Shown: positions 1 to 8,728, counted from the stretch's first letter. The stretch is 64,000 nt of DNA from Variovorax sp. JS1663 (GCF_002157355.1 NZ_LYMK01000020.1:1-64000); one strand, 5' to 3'. A program made the numbers and translations. The notes: a model not told the origin generated them from the sequence alone.

Positions 1-115
1 GGTTCACCACATAGGCGTTGTGGTGCTTGCCGTAGTGGTACTCCAGCGTTTCCTTGGAGTACTCGGGGGCCAGCGCGTCCAGGGGGTACGGAAGGGGTGG
101 GAGGACGTGTTCCAT
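1..115 (-). CDS. sodB: Superoxide dismutase (Fe/Mn type), N-terminal fragment
   Basis: Detoxifies superoxide in the cytoplasm. Only the first 38 codons lie in the window; the rest runs off the left edge. The translated start ([20 protein letters not shown]) followed by a [20 protein letters not shown] stretch is the signature of iron/manganese superoxide dismutases, and the His of the YHYGKHH segment is the first metal ligand in this family. The ATG at 115-113 is preceded on the minus strand by a purine-rich GAGAAAAGA stretch that can serve as ribosome binding site. It lies 48 bp downstream of xseA on the same strand and may be co-transcribed with it. Fe versus Mn type cannot be told from this fragment; sodB is used by analogy with close relatives. 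Confidence 0.9.
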   Translation of the reverse strand, partial: MEHVLPPLPYPLDALAPEYSKETLEYHYGKHHNAYVVN

Positions 116-163
116 GTCTTTTCTCGCAGGTTGGTTGTGGGGACGACGCATTCTAGAAAGGAA

Positions 164-1474
164 TCAAGACGCTCGCGTCGGACGCAGTCCCGTCGTATCC
201 GTCCGCCCGACTGTCATGTCGGCCGTGCCATCGAGCAGCCTCGCCCGCACGGCGTCGCCCGGTGCCATCTGCTGAACGCTGGTGACTGCTTTGCCGTCCG
301 CGTCCGTGAGCCAGGCATAGCCGCGCTCGAGGACCAGGGCTGGATCCAGCAGTTGCAGCCGCAGCGCCGCACGCTCGAGCCGCTCCCTGCGTTGCAGCAG
401 CGCGCGCGCAAACCGCTGCGGCAGCACCGCCTCCAGACCCTGCTGCGCCTGCGCGAGCCGCTGGATGCGCGACTGCGCGCCATAGCGCAGCCGCTGCGCG
501 TGCTGCGCCAGCCGCAACTGCTGCCGCAGGACCAGCGTCGAAGGTCGCGCCAGCCTCCCGGCCGCATCGTCGACGCGCTGATGCAGCGCATCGAGACGCC
601 CCGACAGCGCACCGCGCAGCCGCTCCTCCAGCAGCACCAGCGCGCTCAGCCAGAGTTCACGCGGGGCCGCCACCAACTCGGCGGCGGCGGTGGGCGTCGG
701 TGCACGAAGATCGGCGCAGAAGTCGGCGATGGTGAAGTCGGTCTCGTGGCCGACACCGCTGATGACCGGCACCGGACTCTGAACGATCGTTCGCGCCAGG
801 CCTTCGTCGTTGAAGGCCCACAGATCCTCGATCGAGCCGCCGCCGCGCACTAGCAGAATCGCCTCGACCGGCGGCTGCAGTGCGTAAAGCGCCCGCAGCG
901 AACGCACCAGTTCCGCCGGCGCCCCGTTGCCTTGCACCGCCGCCGGCGCCAGCACGACGGGAATGTGGGGCACGCGCCGCCGCAGGGCTGTCACCACGTC
1001 GTGCAGCGCCGCGGCGCCCAGCGAGGTCACGAGCCCGACCGCACGCGGCATGGCAGGCAGCGGCCGCTTGCGAGCCGGATCGAACAGGCCTTCCGCCTCC
1101 AGCCGCGCCTTGCGTTGCATGAACTGCTCGAACAGCGCGCCCTGCCCGGCTCGGCGCAAGCTCTCGACCACCAGCTGCAGGTCGCCGCGCGGCTCGTACA
1201 CGGCCAGGCGCCCGCGGACCTCGACCTGATCGCCATCGCGCGGCGAGAAATCGAGCAGCCCCGCTGCGCGCCTGAACATGGCGCAGCGCAGCTGCCCCGC
1301 CTCGTCCTTCAGGGCAAAGTAGCAATGCCCGCTGGCTGCGCGCGAGAACCCGCTGATCTCGCCGCGCACGGCCACCGGATTGAAGCGGGCCTCGAGCGCA
1401 TCCGCGACGGCACGGCACAGCGCGCCCACAGCCCAGACGCGGGGTCCGGCAGCCGGTGTTTCAGGTCCGTTCAT
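164..1474 (-). CDS. xseA: Exodeoxyribonuclease VII large subunit
   Basis: Catalytic subunit of exonuclease VII, which degrades single-stranded DNA to oligonucleotides and acts in mismatch repair and DNA damage tolerance. The 436-residue protein has the expected order: an N-terminal OB-fold (about residues 10-110) with the VRGEISGFSRAASGHCYFALKD motif region, then the catalytic domain with GLVTSLGAAALHDV (147-160), RGGGSIEDLWAFND (210-223) and GVGHETDFTIAD (240-251), and an Arg/Leu-rich helical C-terminus. Length is close to the family norm (about 450). The small subunit gene xseB is not in the window. The start ATG at 1474 is followed by the typical short variable leader. The upstream 315 bp gap separates it from divergent exbB. 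Confidence 0.96.
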   Translation of the reverse strand: MNGPETPAAGPRVWAVGALCRAVADALEARFNPVAVRGEISGFSRAASGHCYFALKDEAGQLRCAMFRRAAGLLDFSPRDGDQVEVRGRLAVYEPRGDLQLVVESLRRAGQGALFEQFMQRKARLEAEGLFDPARKRPLPAMPRAVGLVTSLGAAALHDVVTALRRRVPHIPVVLAPAAVQGNGAPAELVRSLRALYALQPPVEAILLVRGGGSIEDLWAFNDEGLARTIVQSPVPVISGVGHETDFTIADFCADLRAPTPTAAAELVAAPRELWLSALVLLEERLRGALSGRLDALHQRVDDAAGRLARPSTLVLRQQLRLAQHAQRLRYGAQSRIQRLAQAQQGLEAVLPQRFARALLQRRERLERAALRLQLLDPALVLERGYAWLTDADGKAVTSVQQMAPGDAVRARLLDGTADMTVGRTDTTGLRPTRAS

Positions 1475-1554
1475 TTCCAGGCAGCGTCAACAGGAGGCCC
1501 AGTCGTCCACAACGGAGATGCCACGCACCGGCGCGGCCAGCCATGGACACCACA

Positions 1555-1572
1555 TGCACGAGTTCACGTGCA
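1555..1572. repeat. Perfect inverted repeat, 6-6-6 (TGCACG/CGTGCA)
   Basis: TGCACG and CGTGCA flank the hexamer AGTTCA, about 80 bp upstream of the xseA start. The symmetry and spacing suit a dimeric regulator binding site, but no known regulator is implied. Confidence 0.35.
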
Positions 1573-1666
1573 ACACATTGATTTGATTGAAGAAAGTGCT
1601 GCTCAAAATTCAGTCGTTCCAAGGCGAGGCCCGTGGAATGGGGCTGCAGCGGAGTTGCCCCGTGGG

Positions 1667-1751
1667 TTAGCCACAAAGTTATCCACAGAATCTGTGCGTC
1701 GTCGCCGACACGCGAATACAAATCGGAACATCTGCCGCCGACGGTGGATAA
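1667..1751. promoter_or_regulatory. Cluster of DnaA-box-like sites
   Basis: A perfect TTATCCACA box lies at 1679-1687. A one-mismatch box (TTAGCCACA) lies 12 bp upstream at 1667-1675, and an oppositely oriented one-mismatch box (GGTGGATAA) at 1743-1751. The perfect box shares its last bases with a CACAGA-A-TCTGTG dyad (1684-1696). DnaA is the known binder of TTATCCACA; binding here is inferred. Confidence 0.4.
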
Positions 1752-1778
1752 TCGCCGCGCATTTGCAGTCCACGGGCC

Positions 1779-1784
1779 GGAGGG
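1779..1784 (+). promoter_or_regulatory. Shine-Dalgarno that fixes a TTG start for exbB
   Basis: GGAGGG ends 5 bp before the TTG at 1790. The reading frame stays open far upstream, so this site is the main evidence for where translation begins. Confidence 0.7.
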
Positions 1785-1789
1785 TTTCT

Positions 1790-2422
1790 TTGTTTTCGAT
1801 CATAGTTGCTGCGGGCTGGCCGATCTGGCCATTGCTTGCTTGTTCGGTGGTTGGGCTGGCGCTGGTCATCGAAAGATTCAGCAGTCTCAAGACCGCCAAG
1901 GTCCTTCCTCCCAAACTGCTCGACGAGGCCATCGGCGTCTCGCGCAACGCCATACCGGGCCCGGAAGTGGTGACCAAGCTGGAAAGGAATTCAGGACTCG
2001 GCGAGGTGCTGGCCGCCGGCTTTCGCGCGTTGAACTCCAACCCCCAGTCGACCGAAGACGATCTGCGCGCGGCCATGGAAGCCGCAGGCCGCATCGTCGC
2101 GCACCGGCTGGAACGCTACCTGCCCGCGCTCGCGACCATCGCGTCGGCCGCGCCCCTGCTCGGCCTGCTGGGCACGGTGATCGGCATGATCGAGATCTTC
2201 GGCTCGCAATCGCCGAGCACCGGCGCGGTCGGCTCCGGAAATCCCGCGCAGTTGGCTCACGGCATCTCGATCGCGCTGTACAACACGGCCTTTGGCCTGA
2301 TGGTCGCGATCCCGGCGCTGATCTTCTGGCGCTATTTCCGCACGCGGGTCGATGAATACCTGCTCAACCTCGAATTGGCCGGCGAACGCTTTGCGCGCCA
2401 CCTGAACACGCTGCGGTCATGA
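1790..2422 (+). CDS. exbB: ExbB/TolQ/MotA-family proton channel protein
   Basis: Inner-membrane subunit of an ExbBD-type motor that uses the proton gradient to energise TonB-dependent uptake or Tol functions. The protein is 210 residues with three predicted membrane segments (about 8-28, 112-137 and 158-180) and the family motif region [19 protein letters not shown] in the second segment. The chosen start is TTG at 1790, giving [19 protein letters not shown], which matches the usual N-terminus of betaproteobacterial homologues and has GGAGGG just upstream; the much longer open frame 5' of it is spurious. The stop overlaps the exbD ATG by 4 nt (ATGA), so the pair is translationally coupled. 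ExbB rather than TolQ is an inference from the partner and from lpxK linkage. Confidence 0.9.
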   Translation: MFSIIVAAGWPIWPLLACSVVGLALVIERFSSLKTAKVLPPKLLDEAIGVSRNAIPGPEVVTKLERNSGLGEVLAAGFRALNSNPQSTEDDLRAAMEAAGRIVAHRLERYLPALATIASAAPLLGLLGTVIGMIEIFGSQSPSTGAVGSGNPAQLAHGISIALYNTAFGLMVAIPALIFWRYFRTRVDEYLLNLELAGERFARHLNTLRS

Positions 2423-2853
2423 GACGAATGCACTTCAGCCACGGCTCCAAGGAGGAGCCGGAGATCAACCTGATCCCCTTCATCGACGTGCTGCTGGTCG
2501 TGCTCATCTTCCTGATGCTCTCGACCACCTACAGCAAGTTCACCGAGATGCAGCTGCGGCTGCCGGTGGCCGACGTGGAAGCCCAGCGCGACTATCCGAA
2601 GGAAGTCATCGTGGCCGTTTCCGCCGATGGCCGCTATTCGGTCAACAAGACCCCGCTGGCCGAGCGCAGCGTGGAGGCCGTGGCCGACGCCTTGGGCGCC
2701 GCGGCCACCGGCGGCAAGGACAGCGTGGTGATCATCAGCGCCGACGCCAACGCCGCCCACCAGTCGGTGATCACGGTGATGGAAGCCGCGCGCCGCGCCG
2801 GCCTCGTGCAGATCACCTTCGCCACCCAATCGGCCGCCAAGGCCGGCCGCTAG
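2419..2853 (+). CDS. exbD: ExbD/TolR-family biopolymer transport protein
   Basis: Partner of ExbB in the proton-driven inner-membrane motor. At 144 residues it has the standard design: short cytoplasmic N-terminus, a single membrane helix (about 20-37) beginning [19 protein letters not shown], and a periplasmic domain of about 100 residues. Asp23 in FIDVLLVV corresponds to the essential protonatable aspartate of ExbD/TolR. Its ATG overlaps the exbB stop, and lpxK begins 2 nt after its stop, so exbB-exbD-lpxK-trm112-kdsB read as one operon. This linkage of exbBD with lpxK and kdsB is common in Betaproteobacteria. Confidence 0.92.
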   Translation: MRRMHFSHGSKEEPEINLIPFIDVLLVVLIFLMLSTTYSKFTEMQLRLPVADVEAQRDYPKEVIVAVSADGRYSVNKTPLAERSVEAVADALGAAATGGKDSVVIISADANAAHQSVITVMEAARRAGLVQITFATQSAAKAGR

Positions 2854-2855
2854 CC

Positions 2856-3836
2856 TTGAGCCTGCAGCAGGCCTGGCTCGGGCGCGGGGCGCTCGTGCGG
2901 CTGCTGTGGCCTCTCTCGCTCGTCTTCGGGGCGCTGGCCGCGGTCCGGCGCACTCTTTACCGTCTCCAGATCCTGAAAGCCGAGCGCATCGGCGTGCCGG
3001 TGATCGTGGTCGGCAACGTGATCGCCGGCGGATCCGGCAAGACGCCGGTCGTGATGGCCGTGGTGCGCCATCTCCAGGCCCGTGGGCTTCAGACGGGCGT
3101 GGTGTCGCGCGGCTATGGCCGCATCACCGACGACTGCCGGGAAGTCGACGAAGACAGCGATCCGTGCGACGTTGGCGACGAGCCGGCCCTGATCCGGCGC
3201 GCGACAGGCGCGCCCGTCTTCGTGGCGCGCCGGCGCGCGCAGGCGGCGCGCGCGCTGCTCGCGCACCACCCGGACACGTGCTGCATCGTCAGTGACGATG
3301 GCCTCCAGCACCTCGCGCTGGCCCGCGACATCGAGATCTGCGTCTTCGACGATCGCGGCACGGGCAACGGCTGGCTTTTGCCGGCGGGCCCGCTGCGCGA
3401 GTCCTGGCCGCGGCGCTGCGACCTGGTGCTGCACACCGGCGCCCGGCCCGCTTTCGCGGGCTTCTCCGCCCGCCGCTCGCTGGCCGGCCACGCCTTGCGC
3501 CAGGACGGCACGCCGGTCCCACTCGCCGACCTGGCCGGCCGTTCGCTGGTGGCGGTCGCCGCCATCGCGAAACCGGAGGCCTTTTTCCAGATGCTGCGCG
3601 AGCGCGGACTGGTGCCGCAGCAATGCATCGCCCTCCCCGACCATGACGACTTCGCCGACTGGCGCGCCCCACCGGGCGACGGCTATGCACTGCTGTGCAC
3701 CGAGAAGGATGCGCTCAAGCTGTGGCGCCGCGCGCCCGACGCATTGGCCGTTCCGCTGCTGTTCGAGCCCGAGCCCGCCTTCTTCCGCGCGCTGGACGCG
3801 AAGCTATCATCGCCCGATGGACCCCAAGCTGCTTGA
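2856..3836 (+). CDS. lpxK: Tetraacyldisaccharide 4'-kinase
   Basis: Phosphorylates the 4' position of the lipid A disaccharide at the inner-membrane face, the sixth step of Raetz-pathway lipid A synthesis. The 326-residue protein has an N-terminal hydrophobic anchor (about 16-30), a P-loop [11 protein letters not shown] (53-63) and downstream SRGYGR and DDGLQH motifs characteristic of LpxK. The start is TTG at 2856, two bases after the exbD stop; it gives [21 protein letters not shown], agreeing with family N-termini, though its Shine-Dalgarno is weak and translation probably relies on coupling. The last 20 nt overlap the next gene in another frame. Confidence 0.94.
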   Translation: MSLQQAWLGRGALVRLLWPLSLVFGALAAVRRTLYRLQILKAERIGVPVIVVGNVIAGGSGKTPVVMAVVRHLQARGLQTGVVSRGYGRITDDCREVDEDSDPCDVGDEPALIRRATGAPVFVARRRAQAARALLAHHPDTCCIVSDDGLQHLALARDIEICVFDDRGTGNGWLLPAGPLRESWPRRCDLVLHTGARPAFAGFSARRSLAGHALRQDGTPVPLADLAGRSLVAVAAIAKPEAFFQMLRERGLVPQQCIALPDHDDFADWRAPPGDGYALLCTEKDALKLWRRAPDALAVPLLFEPEPAFFRALDAKLSSPDGPQAA

Positions 3837-3999
3837 ACTGCTCGTCTGCCCCGTGACCAAGGGACCGCTCACCTGGAACCGCGAGAAGCAGGAGCTGGTG
3901 TCGCGCAGCGCGCGCCTGGCCTATCCGGTGCGAGATGGCATCCCGGTGCTGCTCGAGACCGAGGCCCGCACCCTCTCCGACGAAGAACTGGGACTGTGA
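3817..3999 (+). CDS. Trm112-family small protein
   Basis: A 60-residue protein beginning [20 protein letters not shown], the hallmark of the Trm112/YcaR family. Eukaryotic Trm112 activates methyltransferases; the bacterial role is not established. Bacterial members usually sit between lpxK and kdsB, as here, which suggests an envelope or methylation-support role but does not prove one. Only one Cys (Cys11) of a zinc-ribbon-like knuckle is present. It starts inside the 3' end of lpxK (20 nt overlap) and stops 7 nt before the kdsB GTG. Confidence 0.9.
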   Translation: MDPKLLELLVCPVTKGPLTWNREKQELVSRSARLAYPVRDGIPVLLETEARTLSDEELGL

Positions 4000-4006
4000 G
4001 CCTGCA

Positions 4007-4777
4007 GTGGACTTGCGCTTCACCGTCCTGATCCCGGCCCGGCTCGCCTCCACCCGGTTGCCGGACAAGCCGCTGGCCGACATCGCCGGCCTGCCGATGG
4101 TGGTGCGCGTCGCCCAGCGCGCATTGCAGTCCCGAGCCGGGCGCGTCGCGGTGGCCGCCGACGATGCGCGCATCGTCGCCGCCTGCGAGGCGCACGGTAT
4201 CCAGGTCCTGCTCACGCACACCGACCATCCGAGCGGCAGCGACCGGCTGGCCGAGGCCTGCAAGTTGCTCGGTCTGGCCGACGAGGAGATCGTGGTCAAC
4301 GTCCAGGGCGATGAGCCGCTGATCGACCCGACGCTGATCGACGCCGTGGCCCGGACGCTGGCCGCACATCCGGACGCCGCGATGAGCACGGCTGCGCACG
4401 CGATCGATTCGCTGGAGGATTTCCTCAATCCGAACGTCGTCAAGACCGTGCTCGACGCGCAGGGCAACGCGCTCTACTTCAGCCGTGCGCCCATCCCCTG
4501 GTGGCGCGACGGTTTCGCCAAGGGTACGCCCAACGCCCTTCCGACCGCACCCGCGCCCCTGCGCCACATCGGCATTTACGGCTACCGTGCCGGCTTCGTT
4601 CGCCGCTTCCCAAGCCTGCCGCCGGCCCCGGTCGAGGCGACCGAAGCGCTGGAACAGCTGCGCGCACTCTGGCATGGGCACCGCATCGCCGTGCACGTGA
4701 GCACGCATGCACCCGGGCCGGGCATCGACACACCGGAAGACCTCGAGCGCGTGCGCGCCCTGTTCGCCACGGGCTGA
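4007..4777 (+). CDS. kdsB: 3-deoxy-manno-octulosonate cytidylyltransferase (CMP-Kdo synthetase)
   Basis: Activates Kdo with CTP to CMP-Kdo, the donor for Kdo transfer to lipid A. The 256-residue product carries the nucleotidyltransferase N-terminal motif [15 protein letters not shown] (9-23), the NVQGDEPLI metal/nucleotide site and a YFSRAPIPW segment typical of KdsB. The start is GTG at 4007, giving [15 protein letters not shown]; a TTG at 4013 is a less likely alternative, and the longer open frame upstream overlaps trm112 and lacks family similarity. It completes the exbBD-lpxK-trm112-kdsB run. Confidence 0.94.
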   Translation: MDLRFTVLIPARLASTRLPDKPLADIAGLPMVVRVAQRALQSRAGRVAVAADDARIVAACEAHGIQVLLTHTDHPSGSDRLAEACKLLGLADEEIVVNVQGDEPLIDPTLIDAVARTLAAHPDAAMSTAAHAIDSLEDFLNPNVVKTVLDAQGNALYFSRAPIPWWRDGFAKGTPNALPTAPAPLRHIGIYGYRAGFVRRFPSLPPAPVEATEALEQLRALWHGHRIAVHVSTHAPGPGIDTPEDLERVRALFATG

Positions 4778-4831
4778 CACCGGCGGCCGAGTGCACGGCG
4801 TACACCGGGGTGCGTGCTATCCTCGACCTGA

Positions 4832-5557
<726 letters not shown>

Positions 5558-6028
5558 TCAGGCTGGGCTGGAACGCAGCCCGTAGGCCTTGCCTTCGACG
5601 AACAGGTACTCGACGCGCATCACCGCGTCCTGCTCGTCCTTGTGCGTGAAGCCCACCGCGGAGACGGTGGTGCCTGGCTTGATCTCCGCGACCTTCCAGG
5701 CTTCCATGCGCGTCAGCGGCGCCAACTCGAGTTCCCATTGCCGCTCGCTGCGTCGAGGCAGCGCGGCGCGCGCCAGCAGGGCCGCGCCATCGACCGGCGC
5801 GCTTTGCGCCGGCAGCGTGCGCTTCGCCAGATCAGCCGGCAGCTTGAGTCCCGCCGGCACCTCGATCACCAGCTCGGCATGTGGGTTCTGCCACTTCGTG
5901 CGCACCACCTTGCCCTCGAGATAGACCGGGCGGTCCTGGTCGAAGCTGCTCCAGCCATGGTGCGCCCAGGCGAGTTGGCTTGCGAGGGGAACGGATGCGG
6001 CGGCAACGAGGATGCGACGACGTTTCAT
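5558..6028 (-). CDS. DUF6152-like exported protein
   Basis: A 156-residue protein with a clear signal peptide (MKRRRILVAAASVPLASQLAWA, cut before HHGW). The mature part opens with HHGWSSFD and continues with EGKVVRTKWQNPHAEL, the pattern I associate with DUF6152, a small periplasmic family without assigned function. It is the last gene of a three-gene minus-strand group with the membrane protein at 6054-6470 and the asparaginase. The N-terminal His pair of the mature protein could in principle bind metal, but this is only a guess. Its stop abuts the adk stop. Confidence 0.75.
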   Translation of the reverse strand: MKRRRILVAAASVPLASQLAWAHHGWSSFDQDRPVYLEGKVVRTKWQNPHAELVIEVPAGLKLPADLAKRTLPAQSAPVDGAALLARAALPRRSERQWELELAPLTRMEAWKVAEIKPGTTVSAVGFTHKDEQDAVMRVEYLFVEGKAYGLRSSPA

Positions 6029-6053
6029 CAGGACGGCTCCTTCTTCATTCCAT

Positions 6054-6470
6054 TCAGTACGCGATCCAGCGGCCGCAGAACACGACGGCCAGCCAGATCG
6101 AAGTAGACATCAGCATCTGTATCCGCGCCAGCGCATCGAGTTTGCGCAGGGAGCCGCGGGCGTGGAACCACCCGGCGTTGCAGCCGGCGACCAGCAGCAG
6201 GCCCATCTTGATGATGAAGGCGCGGTTGGCCAGCAGGTCCGTCGGCTGGGTAGCGAACATCATCGAGCCGCTGGCCGCCGCGAGCCCGAAGCCGACCAAG
6301 GCGATTGAGAGCGACAGCCTGGCCATCGCCGCCACCGGCAAGGCGGCGGCGCGGCCGAACACCCGCATCTCGAGTGCGACGAGGTTGCCGAGCAGCAGCG
6401 CAATGCCGACGATATGCACGACCTCCAACGCCGGATAGACCCAGGCGTGCGACTGCAGCGCGGCGAACAT
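6054..6470 (-). CDS. DUF6644-like four-helix inner-membrane protein
   Basis: A 138-residue integral membrane protein with four hydrophobic segments, roughly residues 12-35, 45-70, 84-102 and 118-136. The first reads LEVVHIVGIALLLGNLVALE; His19 lies within a helix, a position used for haem or quinone in some cytochrome-like families, although no function is proven. It sits 25 bp upstream of the DUF6152 gene and 4 bp downstream of the asparaginase stop, so the three are very probably co-transcribed. I recall DUF6152 and DUF6644 proteins occurring side by side in other Betaproteobacteria, which supports a joint role at the membrane. Confidence 0.65.
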   Translation of the reverse strand: MFAALQSHAWVYPALEVVHIVGIALLLGNLVALEMRVFGRAAALPVAAMARLSLSIALVGFGLAAASGSMMFATQPTDLLANRAFIIKMGLLLVAGCNAGWFHARGSLRKLDALARIQMLMSTSIWLAVVFCGRWIAY

Positions 6471-6474
6471 GCGC

Positions 6475-7470
6475 TCAGGCGCCGCCGGCCTCGGTTGCCA
6501 TCAATTCCAGCACCAGGGCAATGCGCGCCTTGACCGGCGTCAGCGCACCCGCATCGCGCAGCGTCGCATCGGGCGTCGGGAGAATGCGGCCCTGCATGCA
6601 GCGCGTCGCGCGCACCACGGCGATTCCCGCCGCCTGCGCCCGCAGCGCCGCGGCTTCCAACGCCTCGTGCAGCGTGCCGTTGCCCGTGGCTGCGAGCACC
6701 AGGCCCTGCACCGCGCCGGGCGCACCGGCCTGCCGCTGCGCGACCAGTGCATCGACGATGCCGCCGTCCGCTTCCGCATGGCTCAGCAGGATCTCCACGC
6801 GCGGCCAGCGCGCCGCCAGGGTCATACGCTCGAAAGCCAGTCGTGCCTGCTCAGCCGGCAAGAACGGCCACTGGCGAAGCTCGCGCAGAGCACCTTCCTC
6901 CACATAGGCCACTGGCCCGGCATCGCCGGAACCGAAGGCGTCGACCCGGTAGGTGTGCACTTTCTGCACGTCGAAGGCGCCGTGGACCGCGCCCGCACAC
7001 ACTGCCACCACGCCCCGCGCGCCCACGCTGGCGGCAACGGCGATGGCGTCACGCACGTTCTGGGGCCCATCGGGCGTCAGCGCGGTGGCGGGCCGCATGG
7101 CGCAGGTCAGCACGATGGGTTTGGCAGGTGCCAGCACCGACTGCAGAAAGAAGGCGGTTTCTTCCAGCGTGTCGGTCCCGTGGGTGAGCACGAGGCCCAC
7201 CACGTCGGGCTCGGCCAGCCAATGGGCACAGCGCTCGGCCAGCCGGCGCCAGATCGCGAAGCTCATGTTCTTGCTGTCGACCTGCGCCACCTGCTCGGTG
7301 TGCAACACGACGCCCGCAGGTGCCTCGATGCCCTCCAGCAACTGGGTCACGCCCATTTGGCCCGCCGTGTAACCGATGTTGTCGCCGACGGAGGCCGCGC
7401 GGCCGGCGATGGTGCCGCCAGTGCCCAGGACGATCACCCGGCGCCTGCTTTCTCTCGTGGAATCCGCCAT
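6475..7470 (-). CDS. Asparaginase (L-asparagine amidohydrolase family)
   Basis: Hydrolyses asparagine (often also glutamine) to the acid and ammonia. In the 331-residue protein the nucleophile Thr20 lies in LGTGGTIAG (15-23), Tyr34 follows in the flexible lid, and the second threonine, Thr99, is in [13 protein letters not shown]. These are the two signature sites of bacterial type I/II asparaginases. There is no signal peptide, so it is cytoplasmic. The length fits the family (about 330). Its start lies 73 bp from lexA, and the two LexA boxes sit 22-56 bp upstream of its ATG, so LexA may affect it. Asparaginase versus glutaminase-asparaginase preference cannot be read from sequence. Confidence 0.9.
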   Translation of the reverse strand: MADSTRESRRRVIVLGTGGTIAGRAASVGDNIGYTAGQMGVTQLLEGIEAPAGVVLHTEQVAQVDSKNMSFAIWRRLAERCAHWLAEPDVVGLVLTHGTDTLEETAFFLQSVLAPAKPIVLTCAMRPATALTPDGPQNVRDAIAVAASVGARGVVAVCAGAVHGAFDVQKVHTYRVDAFGSGDAGPVAYVEEGALRELRQWPFLPAEQARLAFERMTLAARWPRVEILLSHAEADGGIVDALVAQRQAGAPGAVQGLVLAATGNGTLHEALEAAALRAQAAGIAVVRATRCMQGRILPTPDATLRDAGALTPVKARIALVLELMATEAGGA

Positions 7471-7491
7471 GGCTTGCCAAAGCTCCGAAAA

Positions 7492-7507
7492 CTGGTTAAA
7501 AATACAG
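7492..7507. promoter_or_regulatory. LexA box 1
   Basis: CTG-N10-CAG with the AT-rich core GTTAAAAATA matches the LexA operator consensus of Gammaproteobacteria and Betaproteobacteria. It lies in the 73 bp divergent lexA/asparaginase region, 37 bp upstream of the lexA ATG. Confidence 0.85.
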
Positions 7508-7510
7508 ATA

Positions 7511-7526
7511 CTGGATGTTCAACCAG
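7511..7526. promoter_or_regulatory. LexA box 2
   Basis: A second CTG-N10-CAG operator (core GATGTTCAAC), centred 19 bp from box 1 and 17 bp upstream of the lexA ATG. Tandem boxes are the known arrangement for lexA autoregulation. Confidence 0.85.
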
Positions 7527-7543
7527 TATCGCAGGAGTCGCAA

Positions 7544-8218
7544 ATGCAGTTCGCCGCCAAGCTTACCGCCCGCCAGCAGCAGATTCTGGACCTGATCCAG
7601 AGCGCCATCGCCCGTACCGGCGCACCGCCCACGCGTGCCGAAATCGCTGCCGAATTGGGTTTCAAGTCCGCCAACGCGGCTGAAGAACATCTGCAGGCGT
7701 TGGCACGCAAGGGCGTCATCGAGCTGGTGAGCGGCACCTCCCGTGGCATCCGTCTCAAGGGGGACGCGCTGCGGTCGCTGAACGAATCGCGCAACAACCA
7801 ATACTCGCTCTCGCTGCCTGGCATGGCCCAGCTCGCGCTGCCGCTCATCGGCCGCGTCGCCGCCGGCTCGCCGATCCTCGCGCAGGAGCACGTCGACCAG
7901 ACCTACTACGTCGAGAACACCCTGTTCCAGCGCCAGCCCGACTACCTGCTCAAGGTGCGTGGCATGTCCATGCGCGACGCCGGCATCATGGACGGCGACC
8001 TGCTGGCCGTGCAGGCCACCAAGGAGGCGCGCAACGGGCAGATCATCGTCGCCCGCCTGGGCGACGAGGTCACGGTCAAGCGCCTCAAGCGCAACAAGCA
8101 GGTCATCGAGCTGCATGCCGAAAACCCCGACTACCCCACGATCATCGTGCAGCCGGGCGAGCCCTTCGAGATCGAAGGCTTGGCCGTCGGCCTGATCCGC
8201 AACACGATGCTGATGTAG
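7544..8218 (+). CDS. lexA: LexA repressor, SOS master regulator
   Basis: Represses SOS genes and self-cleaves when RecA filaments form. The 224-residue protein has an N-terminal winged helix ([13 protein letters not shown], then [23 protein letters not shown] as the recognition region) and a C-terminal S24 peptidase-like domain. The cleavage bond is Ala107-Gly108 in GRVAAGSP, the nucleophile Ser142 in RGMSMRDAG, and the general-base Lys179 in VTVKRLKR. All are intact. The ATG at 7544 has GGAG about 7 bp upstream; in-frame codons further upstream overlap the operators and are not used. It is slightly longer than E. coli LexA (202) through the linker, as usual in Betaproteobacteria. Confidence 0.97.
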   Translation: MQFAAKLTARQQQILDLIQSAIARTGAPPTRAEIAAELGFKSANAAEEHLQALARKGVIELVSGTSRGIRLKGDALRSLNESRNNQYSLSLPGMAQLALPLIGRVAAGSPILAQEHVDQTYYVENTLFQRQPDYLLKVRGMSMRDAGIMDGDLLAVQATKEARNGQIIVARLGDEVTVKRLKRNKQVIELHAENPDYPTIIVQPGEPFEIEGLAVGLIRNTMLM

Positions 8219-8228
8219 CCCTGACAAG

Positions 8229-8251
8229 GCGGGGCGCTCCGCGCGCCCCGC
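8229..8251 (+). terminator. Strong GC hairpin after lexA, no T-tract
   Basis: A perfect 9 bp stem (GCGGGGCGC/GCGCCCCGC) with a 5 nt loop begins 11 bp after the lexA stop. There is no U-run, so it may protect the 3' end or act as a weak or Rho-assisted terminator. Confidence 0.45.
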
Positions 8252-8361
8252 ACCAACAGCCGCGACAGGTGGCGGGCGTATGGCTGAAGGGCCATCACCC
8301 TGCCGTGGCCGACGACAGCAATCCTGCCTGTGTTCAACCTCTGACCTTCATGGAGTTTCAC

Positions 8362-8697
8362 ATGGGAATCGCTCTGCTCAGCTTCGCCGACCTGTTCATG
8401 CCGCTGCAATCGCTGGCCACCCGCTGGATGACCTCGCGCCGCAGGCGCACGTCGGGGCTTCGCTACGTGGGCATTCGGCCCAGTTGCGCGGCCCGACCGG
8501 GCGCACCCGCAGCCTCTCGCCTGTCCTCCCCGGCCCGCCCGCTGCGTGTGGTGCGCACGGTCGATGCGCAGCCCAGCGGCCGTGGCACCGGCCGGGTCGT
8601 GATCTCGGGCCGCATGGCGGATGTCTGCGCCGAGCTCGACCGTCTGGCCGCGCTGGAAGCGGCCGGCACATCAGTGTCCTCCAGCCACCTGCATTGA
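8362..8697 (+). CDS. Small Arg-rich protein of unknown function downstream of lexA
   Basis: Not recognised. The 111-residue product starts with an amphipathic or weakly hydrophobic stretch (MGIALLSFADLFMPLQSL), has a basic patch SRRRR at about 25-29 and a Pro/Ala/Arg-rich middle, and ends with a more ordered segment, RVVISGRMADVCAELDRLAALEA (78-100), predicted as a strand plus helix. The ATG at 8362 is preferred over the in-frame ATG at 8350 because GGAG lies 6 bp upstream of it. It follows lexA by 143 bp with a hairpin between. No LexA box was seen in front of it. I have the impression that the C-terminal motif recurs in Comamonadaceae hypothetical proteins, but this is memory, not a search. 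Confidence 0.55.
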   Translation: MGIALLSFADLFMPLQSLATRWMTSRRRRTSGLRYVGIRPSCAARPGAPAASRLSSPARPLRVVRTVDAQPSGRGTGRVVISGRMADVCAELDRLAALEAAGTSVSSSHLH

Positions 8698-8705
8698 ACC
8701 CACGC

Positions 8706-8728
8706 CCGCGCGCGTCCCCTGCGCGCGG
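8706..8728 (+). terminator. GC hairpin after the small unknown gene
   Basis: An 8 bp perfect stem CCGCGCGC/GCGCGCGG with a 7 nt loop, 8 bp after the stop. It lacks a T-tract, so termination is uncertain. Confidence 0.35.

Larger units (their letters stand above)
1475..1789. other. Divergent intergenic region xseA/exbB with dyads and DnaA-box-like sites
   Basis: This 315 bp gap is the only one above 300 bp in the window, and no credible small ORF was seen in it. It holds an inverted repeat at 1555-1572, three DnaA-box-like 9-mers between 1667 and 1751, and a 13 bp dyad (CACAGA-A-TCTGTG) at 1684-1696 that overlaps the best box. It must carry promoters for both xseA and exbB, but no convincing paired -35/-10 hexamers could be picked by eye on either strand. 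Confidence 0.6.

Noticed and set aside
1667..1751. Chromosome origin (oriC)
   Set aside because: Three DnaA-like boxes but no dnaA/dnaN, no long AT-rich region and no further boxes; too small for oriC.
932..1789. N-terminal extension of the exbB frame (about 286 codons)
   Set aside because: It runs antisense to xseA and through the intergenic DNA; the TTG at 1790 has a strong Shine-Dalgarno and matches family N-termini.
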